64,000 nucleotides of DNA from Streptomyces halobius. Its GTDB lineage: Bacteria; Actinomycetota; Actinomycetes; Streptomycetales; Streptomycetaceae. A model generated the notes under the pieces. That model was not told the DNA's origin. It was given only the letters and a program-made list of their open reading frames with translations, and did no database searches. Made by a program: the position numbers and the translations under genes. The stretch is from contig NZ_CP086322.1 in NCBI RefSeq assembly GCF_023277745.1, positions 2,170,001 through 2,234,000 on the forward strand, in the 5' to 3' direction. Each line of letters opens with the position of its first letter. The first letter of the stretch is position 1. This document shows, piece after piece, positions 27,935 to 36,545 of the stretch.

Positions 27935-28408
27935 ATGAATGCTCGCTTGAACCTCTTCGGCAGCCCGGTCGCGACCAATGCCCTGAAAGGCATCATCTCG
28001 GCGGGCAAGGTGGTCTCGGACTCGACGCTGCCGGCCGCGACGCAGGAGCTGGTGAAGATCCGCGCCAGTCAGATCAACGGCTGCGGTGTCTGCACCGACA
28101 TGCACACCAAGGAAGCCACGCAGGCCGGGGAGACGTCGGTGCGCCTCAACCTGATCGCGGCCTGGCGGGACGCCACGGTGTTCACCGACGCCGAGCGGGC
28201 CGCCCTGGAGATGACCGAGCAGGGCACCCGCATCGCCGACGCGGCCGGTGGTGTCACGGACGAGGTCTGGGCGAAGGCCGCCAAGCACTACGACGAGGAC
28301 CAGCTCGCCGCCCTGGTGTCCCTCATCGCGCTCATCAACGCCTTCAACCGTGTGAACGTCATCGTCCAGCAGCCCGCCGGTGACTACCAGCCCGGCCGGT
28401 TCGGATAA
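27935..28408 (+). CDS. Carboxymuconolactone decarboxylase/AhpD-like peroxidase-fold protein
   Basis: A 157-residue AhpD-like protein. The redox motif is intact: C50 and C53 in NGCGVCTDMH with H57, embedded in LVKIRASQIN. Members reduce alkyl hydroperoxides using their CxxC cysteines. AAGGAG lies upstream of the ATG. No AhpC is adjacent, and members annotated this way often act alone. Divergent from the permease with a 277-base space. Confidence 0.9.
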   Translation: MNARLNLFGSPVATNALKGIISAGKVVSDSTLPAATQELVKIRASQINGCGVCTDMHTKEATQAGETSVRLNLIAAWRDATVFTDAERAALEMTEQGTRIADAAGGVTDEVWAKAAKHYDEDQLAALVSLIALINAFNRVNVIVQQPAGDYQPGRFG

Positions 28409-28474
28409 CCATCGGCTCACCAGGAGTACCTGGCTGGGACCGCTGGTGGCGTCTCGCACCGGCAGCAGCGCACG

Positions 28475-28503
28475 CCCCGGGCACCTCTCGCGGGAGCCCG
28501 GGG
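28475..28503. terminator. Stem-loop between convergent AhpD-like and GH16 genes
   Basis: CCCCGGGC / GCCCGGGG (28475-28482, 28496-28503) with a 13-base loop; it can act in both directions. Confidence 0.6.
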
Positions 28504-28533
28504 TGCGGGTGTTGCGAGCGTGGCCTGTCGGGG

Positions 28534-29430
28534 TCAGGCGGCCGGGACGGTGTCCTCGAAGGCGGTCCCGGCGGCGCGGCGCTCGTCGACCCCCGCCTTG
28601 ATCTGGGCGGGCGTGAGCACCTGGTCCTTGACGTGCAGCACATGGTCCACCCGCTGGTCATAGCCGCGGGACTCGGTGCCGGTCTGCCCTTCGAGATCGA
28701 TCAGCCACTCATTGAAGTCGATCGACATCGGCTTCTCCGGGAGGTACTTGGGGTCGTGCCGGGCGAATTCCCGTCCGTCGACGTAATAGGCGATGCCGGT
28801 GGTGTCGATGGTGACCGCGAGGTCGTGCCAGCCGGCGAAGCTGCGGCGCTCCTCGGTGTGCTGGTTGACCACTTCCCAGGGGTCGGGGCGGAAGGTTTCC
28901 CAGGAGGTCGTGTGGAGGATGTCGCCGCTCTCGCCCCAGCCGCCGTTGGGCAGATACTCGAAGTCGTACTCGGCGTAGTCCTCGTCCATCGGGGCCTTGA
29001 GCTCGTTGATGGCGAAGAACGCCTGGTTGACGTGGTCACCATCGGGTCCGGATGCCGGGGCGTCGGGGCCGGGGGTCGGCGCGTCACTGAACTTCACCCG
29101 CGCCGCGTAGGTGCCGTACCCGAACTTCATGCGCTGGGTGTGGAGTTCGGCCTGCCTGGTGCTCTCGGCGGTACCGGATGTGGAGGTCCGCAGGGTCAGC
29201 ACGGAGTTGCCGCCGTCCTTGGCGAAGGTGATGTTCTCCGGTGCCCAGGTGGCGCCCGGCACTCCGGGGCCGCCGGATCCGGAGCGTACGGTCCAGCCGT
29301 GCGCGCCGAGGGCCGGGTCGTCGTGCCCGGTGTAGTCGAAATCCTCGAAGAGGACTTCGCCGGCCAGGGCCGAGGATCCCGCGGTGGTGGCGGTCGCCGT
29401 CGCGGTGGCGCCGGCGGCGAAGCTCGTCAC
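28534..29430 (-). CDS. GH16 family glycoside hydrolase lacking an intact signal peptide
   Basis: A 298-residue beta-jelly-roll hydrolase. The GH16 catalytic signature EYDFE places nucleophile E154, D156 and acid/base E158 (DYAEYDFEYLPNGG). Ligand-facing tryptophans occur in GWGESGDILHTTSW. It probably cleaves a beta-1,3/1,4-glucan or galactan; the exact substrate is unclear. The N-terminus (SVTSFAAGATATATATTAGS) looks like the hydrophobic end of a signal peptide whose basic start is missing. Upstream, in the same frame, the first stop is the TAG of the neighbouring phosphodiesterase 48 bases away. The gene therefore appears fused or truncated at its 5' end. Confidence 0.8.
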   Translation of the reverse strand: MTSFAAGATATATATTAGSSALAGEVLFEDFDYTGHDDPALGAHGWTVRSGSGGPGVPGATWAPENITFAKDGGNSVLTLRTSTSGTAESTRQAELHTQRMKFGYGTYAARVKFSDAPTPGPDAPASGPDGDHVNQAFFAINELKAPMDEDYAEYDFEYLPNGGWGESGDILHTTSWETFRPDPWEVVNQHTEERRSFAGWHDLAVTIDTTGIAYYVDGREFARHDPKYLPEKPMSIDFNEWLIDLEGQTGTESRGYDQRVDHVLHVKDQVLTPAQIKAGVDERRAAGTAFEDTVPAA

Positions 29431-29475
29431 GGAGAGCGGTCCCGCCTGCCCCGCGGCGTCCGACGCGGGCCCTAG

Positions 29476-31557
29476 CTAGGCGGAGTCCTGCCAGGAACGC
29501 CGGAGTTCGTCCGCCTCGGGTCTGACGGGCTGACGCGGGCCCGCCGCCTCGCTCAGCCAGCGCCGGAACACCCGGTGCACCTGTTCGGCGCCGGTCAGCG
29601 GCTCGCCGTCCGGTGTGGGCGGGGTCAGTTCCACGGGCCACAGGAGGAAGGGGCGGCTCTGAGCTCCGCCGAGCCCGCCGTGGGAGCCGATCTGCTCCTC
29701 GAAGGCGTGCACCGTGCCCGTCACGGGATCGTAGGCGGAGTTGATCATGAGGTCGGCGGCATGCGGGAAGCGGTCGGTACGGCGTACCGCCTCGGCCGCT
29801 CCGGGGCCGAACGCGGCGAGCGGATCGGCGCCGGTGATGTGGCCGGTGTCGAGGTGGTGCTCGGCGCCGGCCGGGCCCAGCACGACCGCGCCGTGTTTCC
29901 CGGAGCGGACGAGGACGAAGCCGATGCCGGGGTGATTGGCGAGGGTGCCGAGCAGTGCGGGGTGTCTGCGGTCCAGTTCCTCCCGGGTGATCCGGCCGGG
30001 CACGTCGGGGAAGGACACCAGCCCGAGGTTCCCGGAGGTCAGCACGAGGGGGTGCGAGCCGCCCTGCCGCTCCTTGCCCTCCGGGCGGTGCAGTGCGGCA
30101 CGCGCCGCCTCCCTGGCCTCGGCCCCGCTCGGCGTCCGCCCGGCGCGCCGCGGCACCGGCAGCCCGCACCCGGCGCGTACCAGATCGGCCAGGCTCAGCC
30201 CGTAGCGGTCGAGGAAGGTCACGCCGTGGCTCTGGCCGTGGTCGGAGAGCAGCACGATGCGGTACGGGCGCGGTGCGTGCCGGGCGACCTTGGCGATCAG
30301 TGCGACAGCGCGGTCGAGGCTGCGCAGCACCTGATGGGTGTCGCGGTGGCCGGGGCCCGAGTGGTGCGCGACCTCGTCGTAGCCGACGAGATCGGCGTAG
30401 ACGGCGGTGCGGCCCGCGAGCATGTCGCCGATGACGGCCGCGATCACCACATCACGTTCGACGATGGTCGCGAAGGCCCGGAGGACGGGGTAGAGGCCGC
30501 CCCGTTTGACGCGCGGTGTCTCGCGCCGGAAGCGGGCGCGCAGTGACTGGACGAGCTCGCGGACGACCTCGGCGACGAAGGAGACCGCGGTACGGGTGGC
30601 GTTGGCCGGGTCGGAGAAGTACGCGAAGTAGCCGGCACGGGAGCGGTTGTGTTTGTCACGACGGGCCGCCACCGACATCACCAGGGCGACCTGGTCGGCG
30701 CCGCCGCTGAAGAGATTGCCGCGGCTGGCGCCGTCGTGGGCGAGCAGTCCGCCGTCCCCGGTGCGCTCGACGGCCCGCCGCTGGAGTTCGGCGGCGCTGG
30801 TGGGCCGGTTGCTGACGATCAGGGCGCCGGATTCCTTCTCGTACCAGCGGAAGGCGGGCAGATCCTCGTTGCTGCCGTGCAGGATGCCGAGCTGGCTGGC
30901 GCCGGTCTGGCTGGACCAGTCCGTGTGCCAGGGGGTGAGCCGGTGGCTGCCGCCGGTCCAGCCGGCGACGGTCGCCATCAGCGGGCGGTCGCCGTGGGTG
31001 GCGGCCCGTAGCAGGTCGTGGCCGAGGCCGTCGAGCTGGAGGAAGACCGTGCCGGGGGTGACCGGGCCGGGTACGGCGGCCCGGCCACGGCGGCCGGCGA
31101 GCCGCACCAGCCGGCGGTGATACGCCTCGTCGTTGCGGACCGCCAGGAAGGTGGAGGTGGCCGAGGAAGCGGCGGACATCGCGGCCGCGACGATCACAGC
31201 GGTCTCCGGTGCGGCCTGCCCGCGCGGCTCCGGGATCAGATTGAGGGCGACCAGCAGCAGGGTGCCGTTGAGGAAGAAGACGAGGAGGCCGAGCACAAAC
31301 GCCGGCACCAGCAGCAGAGCACGTACGAGAACCGGCCACACCAAAGCGCTGAGCAGGCCGAACGCGCCCGCGCCAAGCCCTGCGGTGAAGGCGGTACGGG
31401 TGAGGCTGTCGCCGCTCGGGGACTGCAGCCGGAAGTCGGGCAACAGCGCGGCGAGGACGAGCAGGGTGAGGCTGGACACCAGCCAGACCGCGAGCACCCG
31501 CAGCACGGCACCGCTCAGCGTCTTCCACCGTGGCGTCCGCACGCCGTCCCACCTCAC
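29476..31557 (-). CDS. Membrane alkaline-phosphatase-superfamily protein with an N-terminal holin-like domain
   Basis: A 693-residue protein. Residues 1 to about 150 contain four hydrophobic helices resembling mycobacterial 4-TMS phage holin (superfamily IV). From about 165 an alkaline-phosphatase/phosphodiesterase-type domain follows, with FLQLDGLGHDLL (metal Asp), YADLVGYDEVAHHSG, IVLLSDHGQSHG and a late IGSHGGLGG as metal-ligand segments. The catalytic Thr/Ser is probably in HTDWSSQTGASQLG. It should hydrolyse phosphodiesters or nucleotides at the membrane surface. The function is unproven. Confidence 0.85.
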   Translation of the reverse strand: MRWDGVRTPRWKTLSGAVLRVLAVWLVSSLTLLVLAALLPDFRLQSPSGDSLTRTAFTAGLGAGAFGLLSALVWPVLVRALLLVPAFVLGLLVFFLNGTLLLVALNLIPEPRGQAAPETAVIVAAAMSAASSATSTFLAVRNDEAYHRRLVRLAGRRGRAAVPGPVTPGTVFLQLDGLGHDLLRAATHGDRPLMATVAGWTGGSHRLTPWHTDWSSQTGASQLGILHGSNEDLPAFRWYEKESGALIVSNRPTSAAELQRRAVERTGDGGLLAHDGASRGNLFSGGADQVALVMSVAARRDKHNRSRAGYFAYFSDPANATRTAVSFVAEVVRELVQSLRARFRRETPRVKRGGLYPVLRAFATIVERDVVIAAVIGDMLAGRTAVYADLVGYDEVAHHSGPGHRDTHQVLRSLDRAVALIAKVARHAPRPYRIVLLSDHGQSHGVTFLDRYGLSLADLVRAGCGLPVPRRAGRTPSGAEAREAARAALHRPEGKERQGGSHPLVLTSGNLGLVSFPDVPGRITREELDRRHPALLGTLANHPGIGFVLVRSGKHGAVVLGPAGAEHHLDTGHITGADPLAAFGPGAAEAVRRTDRFPHAADLMINSAYDPVTGTVHAFEEQIGSHGGLGGAQSRPFLLWPVELTPPTPDGEPLTGAEQVHRVFRRWLSEAAGPRQPVRPEADELRRSWQDSA

Positions 31558-31850
31558 ACTCCGGCCCGCGCCGGCTGCACAGGACTGCCGACAAGCGTGT
31601 CACAAGTGGTGGGGTTGGAGGCTTATGTCCGGATGGGGCGGTGGCCGGTGCCCGGGCGGCTTTCGGCGTCGGCGACGGTGGCGGCGCCGGTGTGGAAGCC
31701 GGCGTCCGGACGGCCTGCGGTGGTCGGTGCCCGTTCGGCCTTCGGGGGACGCATGAGGGAGGATCGGGACAGATGGAGGATCGGGTCAGCGGGACGGACG
31801 AAGGTTCGGTTCGGTTCAATTCGGCGATGGGGAGGGTCGGGAGGTCATCG

Positions 31851-32633
31851 GTGTCGGTGCGGGTCACATGGTGGGGACATGCCACCGTGACGGTCGAGGA
31901 CTCCGGGGTGCGGGTGCTCACCGATCCGCTGTTCGTGCGCCGACTGGCCCATCTGCGGCGCCGCCGGGGCGCGCCGCCGCCCGCCGAGGCCGCACGTGCC
32001 GACCTCGTACTGGTCTCCCACCTCCACGCCGACCACCTGCATCTCGCGTCCCTCGCCCGCCTCGCGCCCGGCACCCGGCTCGTGGTGCCACACGGGGCGA
32101 CGACGGCGGTGCCGGGGCTGCGCCGGGTGGCCGGAGCCCACAAGCTGTCCGTCACGGAGCTGCGGCCGGGCGAGGAGTTCACGCTCGGAGCGCTGACCGT
32201 ACGGGCGGTGCACGCGGCGCATGACGGGCGGCGGCTGCCGTACGGGCCCCACCGGGTGCCCGCGCTCGGCTATGTCGTGCGCGGCGCGGCGCGGACCTAC
32301 TTCGCGGGCGACACCGGGCTGTTCGAGGAGATGGCCGACGAGGTCGGGCCGTGCGATGTGGCGCTGCTGCCGGTGGGCGGCTGGGGACCGTTCCTCGGAC
32401 ACAGTCATCTGGACGCGCGGCGGGCGGCCGTGGCGACGGCCCGGCTCGCGCCGCGCAGCGCCGTCCCGGTGCACTACGGCACCTACTGGCCGATCGGACT
32501 GGACGCCGTCCGGCCGCGTGAATTCCACGCTCCTGGCGAGGAGTTCGAGCGCCTCGCGGCCCGGCTGGCGCCGGAGGTCGTGGTGCACCGGCTCGGGCAC
32601 GGTGAGTCCGTATGGCCGGCGGTGGCGCGATGA
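31851..32633 (+). CDS. MBL-fold metallo-hydrolase (UlaG-like)
   Basis: A 260-residue metallo-beta-lactamase-fold hydrolase. The metal motif HxHxDH is intact (H57, H59, D61, H62 in SHLHADHLH), WWGHATV is near the N-terminus and TYFAGDTGLF supplies the next ligand. GGGAGG precedes GTG 31851; an ATG at 31827 is possible. It overlaps the DedA gene start by ATGA, so the two proteins are made together. A role in membrane-lipid or lipid-carrier metabolism is suggested by that coupling. Confidence 0.88.
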   Translation: MSVRVTWWGHATVTVEDSGVRVLTDPLFVRRLAHLRRRRGAPPPAEAARADLVLVSHLHADHLHLASLARLAPGTRLVVPHGATTAVPGLRRVAGAHKLSVTELRPGEEFTLGALTVRAVHAAHDGRRLPYGPHRVPALGYVVRGAARTYFAGDTGLFEEMADEVGPCDVALLPVGGWGPFLGHSHLDARRAAVATARLAPRSAVPVHYGTYWPIGLDAVRPREFHAPGEEFERLAARLAPEVVVHRLGHGESVWPAVAR

Positions 32634-33256
32634 CGCCGTGGGGCGAGGCGCTGCGGAGTGTGCCGCCGGAGTCGACCCAGCAGGTGGTGGGCTATCCGTC
32701 GCTGTTTCTGCTGGTCGTGCTGGGGTCGTTGGTGCCGGTGGTGCCGACGGGGGCGGTGGTCAGTTCGGCCGCGGTGGTGGCGTTCCATCAGTCGTCGCCG
32801 TTCCCGCTGCTGATCGTCTTCGGGATCGCGTCGCTGGCCGCGTTCCTCGGTGACCTGGGGCTGTACGCGCTCGGGCGGCGCGGCAGCCACTCGCGGACCG
32901 GCGACCGCTGGCTGACCTGGATGCGTGCCCGCGCCGCGCCGGATCGGCTGGCGCAGGCACAGCGGAGGCTGCGGCAGCACGAGGTGCTGGTGCTGGTGCT
33001 GTCGCGGCTGGTGCCGGCCGGGCGGATCCCGGTCATGGTGGCGTGTCTGCTCGCGGCGATGCCGCTGCGGCGGTTCGTCCGGGGGAACGTTTCGGCGTGC
33101 CTGGCGTGGGCCGCGATGTACGGACTCATCGGACTGCTGAGCGGCTCGCTGTTCCCCGAACCGTGGCAGGGCGTGACGGCGGCGGTCGGGCTGACACTGG
33201 TGATCGGCGGGGCACCGGGGGTGTGGCGGCGGGTGCGGCGGGCGGAGAGGTCCTGA
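32630..33256 (+). CDS. DedA/SNARE-associated family membrane protein
   Basis: A 208-residue membrane protein of the DedA superfamily. Helical hairpins LLVVLGSLVPVVPTGAVVSS and the conserved VLVLSRLVPAGRIPVMVAC segment are present, with the G-x-x-R-x-P element. DedA proteins move lipids such as undecaprenyl phosphate or phosphatidylethanolamine across membranes. The start is ATG 32630, overlapping the MBL stop. Confidence 0.85.
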   Translation: MTPWGEALRSVPPESTQQVVGYPSLFLLVVLGSLVPVVPTGAVVSSAAVVAFHQSSPFPLLIVFGIASLAAFLGDLGLYALGRRGSHSRTGDRWLTWMRARAAPDRLAQAQRRLRQHEVLVLVLSRLVPAGRIPVMVACLLAAMPLRRFVRGNVSACLAWAAMYGLIGLLSGSLFPEPWQGVTAAVGLTLVIGGAPGVWRRVRRAERS

Positions 33257-33265
33257 CGGCACGGG

Positions 33266-33296
33266 CCGGGCCCGTCCAGGAGGAGGACGGGCCCGG
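33266..33296. terminator. Strong stem-loop between DedA and the small secreted-peptide gene
   Basis: CCGGGCCCGTCC / GGACGGGCCCGG, a perfect 12-bp stem with a 7-base loop, between convergent genes; probably bidirectional. Confidence 0.8.
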
Positions 33297-33319
33297 GATG
33301 TTCTCCATGGGTACCGGGG

Positions 33320-33484
33320 TCAGAGGTAGATCCCGAGCGTGGCGAGCGTGTGCACGAAGGCCCCGACGGTCGGGCCGAGGCCCGTGTGAATTTCCGCGGC
33401 GTGGGCCGGTGCCGCGAGAACGATGCTTCCGAGGGCGAGCAGGGCGGTGGTGAGCGTGGCGACGATGCGGTGACTGCGCTGCAA
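33320..33484 (-). CDS. Small secreted peptide (54 residues)
   Basis: The frame begins at TTG, six bases after AAAGGGG, and encodes a canonical Sec signal: QRSHR, then a hydrophobic core IVATLTTALLALGSIVLA and the cleavage site APAHA-AE. The mature part would be about 25 residues (EIHTGLGPTVGAFVHTLATL and a short tail). The gene is too short for most annotation pipelines. No family is recognised. The neighbouring terminator isolates it from DedA. A role as a signal, bacteriocin-like or envelope peptide is conceivable but unsupported. Confidence 0.65.
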   Translation of the reverse strand: MQRSHRIVATLTTALLALGSIVLAAPAHAAEIHTGLGPTVGAFVHTLATLGIYL

Positions 33485-33623
33485 AACAGCCCCTTTCAGT
33501 CCGTACGCGGGCAGCGGCGACGTGCGCACGCGACCGCGTGGTCTCTTGATCAGGGCGCCCTGAGGGGTGGTGAAGCCGATCCGCAAAGAGGCTGTCCTGC
33601 CCGCCATTCGGGCTAACGTCATG

Positions 33624-34775
33624 TCACCCGTACGTGTCTCCCAGCACCCGCGACGCCCCCACCGCCAGGTCCCACAGGTCCTCCCGAGGCCGCCCGGTGG
33701 CGGCCCACGCGGCGCGGACGCGGCGCAGCGGCTCCAGCGGCGGTTCGGCGGAGAGCAGGAACGTGGACCAGTGCATCGGGACCAGGGCCCGTGCGCCGAG
33801 ATCCTGGCAGGCCCGGACGGCCTCCTCCGGATCGGTGTGCACCGGCCGCAGCATCCAGCGCGGGTCGTACGCCCCGATGGGCAGCAGCGCCAGGTCGATG
33901 CCCGTGTAGCGGCGGCCGATCTCCTCGAACCAGTGGCCGTAGCCGGTGTCCCCCGCGAAGTGGATCCGCCGTCCGTCGGGCGCGGTGAGCATCCAACCGC
34001 CCCACAGGGAACGGCAGGTGTCGGTCAGTGTCCGCTTGCTCCAGTGGTGGGCGGGGACGAAGTCGAAGCGTACGGGGCCCCCGGGCGCGGGCAGTTCGAC
34101 CGCCTCCCACCAGTCGAGGTCGGTGACGTGGGTGAAGCCTCGGCGGCGGGCCCAGGAGGCCAGACCGGCCGGGAGCAGCAGCGGGGTCTCGCGTGGCAGC
34201 CGTTTGAGGGTGGGGGCGTCCAGGTGGTCGTAGTGGTTGTGGCTGATGACGACGGCGTCGATGGACGGCAGATCCTCCCAGCGGACGCCTACGGGGGTGA
34301 CCCGCGCGGGCGTGCCGAGGATCTTGCGGGACCAGACCGGGTCGGTCAGTACGGTCAGCCCGCCGATCCGGATCACCCAGCTGGCGTGCCCGGCCCAGGT
34401 CAGGGCGAGGGTCGTGGCATCGGCGGCCGGCATCGGGCCCGGTTCGAAGGGGAGTTCCTGGATCTCACGGAGCGCCTCGGGCGCCGGGCGCAGCTTGCCG
34501 TCCCGGGCGATCCGGGCCAGCGCGCGGACACCGGGCAGCGGTGCGGTCAGCCGGTCGGTGAAGTCGCGGGGCCAGGTGCGCTTGCCGCCCAGGTGGCGCG
34601 GCTCGGGGAGCGGCGACGGGGCGAGCGGGGGCTCGGTGGACGCGGCATCCGTGGGGGCGGGATCCGTGGGGGCCGTGAGGGCGGGATCCGTGGGGGCGGA
34701 ATCCGTACCGGGCTCGGGTGGCACGGACTCGCCGCGGGAGGGCTCGGTGAGGGAGCGCTCGGTCTGTTCGGTCAT
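33624..34775 (-). CDS. MBL-fold hydrolase of the NAPE-PLD-like group
   Basis: A 383-residue metallo-beta-lactamase-fold protein resembling NAPE-hydrolysing phospholipase D and RomA-like proteins. The motif SHNHYDHLD gives H179, H181, D183, H184. WAGHASWVIRIGGLTVLTDP and HFAGDTGYG supply the rest of the site, and MHWSTFLLS follows. The N-terminal 60 residues are a Pro/Thr/Asp-rich repeat tail (APTDPALTAPTDPAPTDA), encoded by 13-18-base DNA repeats. ATG 34775 follows GGAG. Substrates are probably phospholipid-like or N-acyl-phosphodiesters. Confidence 0.88.
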   Translation of the reverse strand: MTEQTERSLTEPSRGESVPPEPGTDSAPTDPALTAPTDPAPTDAASTEPPLAPSPLPEPRHLGGKRTWPRDFTDRLTAPLPGVRALARIARDGKLRPAPEALREIQELPFEPGPMPAADATTLALTWAGHASWVIRIGGLTVLTDPVWSRKILGTPARVTPVGVRWEDLPSIDAVVISHNHYDHLDAPTLKRLPRETPLLLPAGLASWARRRGFTHVTDLDWWEAVELPAPGGPVRFDFVPAHHWSKRTLTDTCRSLWGGWMLTAPDGRRIHFAGDTGYGHWFEEIGRRYTGIDLALLPIGAYDPRWMLRPVHTDPEEAVRACQDLGARALVPMHWSTFLLSAEPPLEPLRRVRAAWAATGRPREDLWDLAVGASRVLGDTYG

Positions 34776-34870
34776 CGAGGGGCTCCATTCGGTGGACAGA
34801 ACCAGAGGGTGCGGGGCGACGGGATACGGGTACTTCCCCAGCTCCCTGCCGGGGCGCCCCACCCATGCCC

Positions 34871-36109
34871 TTAAGGCAGGGGAGGGTCAGCCGGGCCCTC
34901 GTCCACCGGCGTTGCAAGTGCGGCCAGCGCGCGCGACAGGGTGTTCAACGCATCGCGGACATAAGGGAGTTGGAGAGGGTCGGGGGCGTCCAGAGCGCGC
35001 CCGCGCAGCTCCGTGTCGGCGCCGAGCAGCCCCTCTGCGCCGAACCGTACCCGCAGGGCGCCCGGCTCGTCACCGTAGTGGTGGCCGCCGCGCGCTGCCC
35101 AGGGTGCCAACTCCCGCTCCAACGCCACGGAATCGGTGATACCCCGGGCCGCGAGGGGCCTGCCCAGCGGTTCAAAGTCGGCGTACACATGGCTGCCGGA
35201 GTGCGGCGGACGGCAGACGGCGCCGGCCTTGGTGAGGCTGCGATACAACGCCCAGGTGAGGGCCCCGTAGACCCGGGCGAGGGCGGACGTCCTCGCGCGT
35301 ACGGAGTCGGGTTCGCCGAGCGCGTGGGTGACGGCGCGGGCGAGCGGGCCGGGCAGCGGGGTGCCCAGGACGGACAGCGCGTCCAGCGTCGCGGACCGCA
35401 GTGCGGTGCCCCCGTCGGTGTCCGGGAAGCGGGCGAGCACGGCGGGCCAGGTGGCGGGGACGAGCGTGGCACGCAGGTCGGTCAGCACCACGACCTCGTC
35501 GGGCAGCATCTCGGCGGGGCTGAGCACCACGGTGTCATGCGGATCGTGCAGCAGATCCCGGCGCGATTCGTCGCTGATCACCCACAGCCCCTCCTCCGCC
35601 GCCGCTTCGCAGACCTCGTGCAGCTGCTCGGGCACCGGGCAGGTGCCGGTCGGTTCGTCGGCGACCGACAGCACCAGGGCGCGCGGTGTGTCGCCGTGCA
35701 TCCGGATCCGGCGGACGGTCTCCAGCAGCGCGAACGGATCGGGCATCCCGCCCGACTCGGCCGGTACGGGCGCGAGGTGCACCGGTCGGCCGAGCAGCCG
35801 GGCGGGGGACGCGTACCACCCCGAGCAGGGGCGCGGCAGCACCACGGCACCGTCCGCCGCGGCGTACAGGGCGAGCAGCAGGGCGCCCGCCCCCGGGGTG
35901 GCGACCACCTGCTCGGGCGCGGTATCAAGACCGCGGCGTTCCCAGTAGCCGCAGGCGGCGGTGCGCAACGCCGGGGAGCCGCCGACGGGTTCCGGTTCGG
36001 CGCTGCCGGCTGCCGCGGAGAGATGCGCGGCGAGATCCGGAAGGACCGGCAGACCCACCGGGGCGTCCGGGTCCGGCTCCCGCGGCGGATCCGGGGCGGT
36101 CCGCTGCAT
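34871..36109 (-). CDS. PLP-fold aminotransferase-like protein lacking the Schiff-base lysine
   Basis: A 412-residue protein with the type I aminotransferase fold. Landmarks are ATPGAGALLLAL (phosphate-contact loop), SVADEPTGTCPVP (the NPTNPTG-equivalent), VISDES (Asp180 equivalent, normally contacting the PLP ring nitrogen) and GALRVRFGAEG (the substrate-carboxylate Arg). Where the SxSK motif should lie after the strand VVVL, the sequence is TDLRATLVPATW (about 210-221), with no lysine. It is therefore probably not a conventional transaminase. GGAGG lies five bases before ATG 36109. It lies downstream of no clear partner. Confidence 0.75.
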   Translation of the reverse strand: MQRTAPDPPREPDPDAPVGLPVLPDLAAHLSAAAGSAEPEPVGGSPALRTAACGYWERRGLDTAPEQVVATPGAGALLLALYAAADGAVVLPRPCSGWYASPARLLGRPVHLAPVPAESGGMPDPFALLETVRRIRMHGDTPRALVLSVADEPTGTCPVPEQLHEVCEAAAEEGLWVISDESRRDLLHDPHDTVVLSPAEMLPDEVVVLTDLRATLVPATWPAVLARFPDTDGGTALRSATLDALSVLGTPLPGPLARAVTHALGEPDSVRARTSALARVYGALTWALYRSLTKAGAVCRPPHSGSHVYADFEPLGRPLAARGITDSVALERELAPWAARGGHHYGDEPGALRVRFGAEGLLGADTELRGRALDAPDPLQLPYVRDALNTLSRALAALATPVDEGPADPPLP

Positions 36110-36545
36110 CCGTGCCTCCACACTCCACGACGGCTGGTCGATCGTGGGCCCATCACATGAGTGAGGGGGCCCCGACCACCTTTACAGATCCCGGGGCCGG
36201 GGCGGGGGCGACACGTCAGCGGAGCGAGAGCACCGGCCGCCCGGCGGGACGCCGTGGGGCAACGCCCGCGCCCGTATGGGGCATCCACTCGCTCACCCGT
36301 ACGAGTTGCCGCACGCCCGGCTGGGCCGGCCGCCTCTTCCGTCGCCCGTCCCCGCTCACCCACTCAGGGTTGACCGAATGGCGAGACGGGACTCTCATCA
36401 TTCGAGATCGCCTACTACGGTGTACACCACACCGAAAGGCACCGCCGCGGGAGCTCATCACCCACGTCCGATCCAGGCCCGATCCACACCGTTCCACACC
36501 TGATCGCTTCCGTCCCCCGCACCCGGTGACGCAAAGGAGCCGACC
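36110..36545. other. Divergent promoter region of the PLP-fold and methyltransferase genes
   Basis: About 435 bases with no gene. It contains TTGACC (36370-36375) and a perfect palindrome GGTGTACACC (36419-36428) about 115 bases before the methyltransferase start, which could be a regulator site. An AAAGGAG precedes the methyltransferase ATG. Confidence 0.5.
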
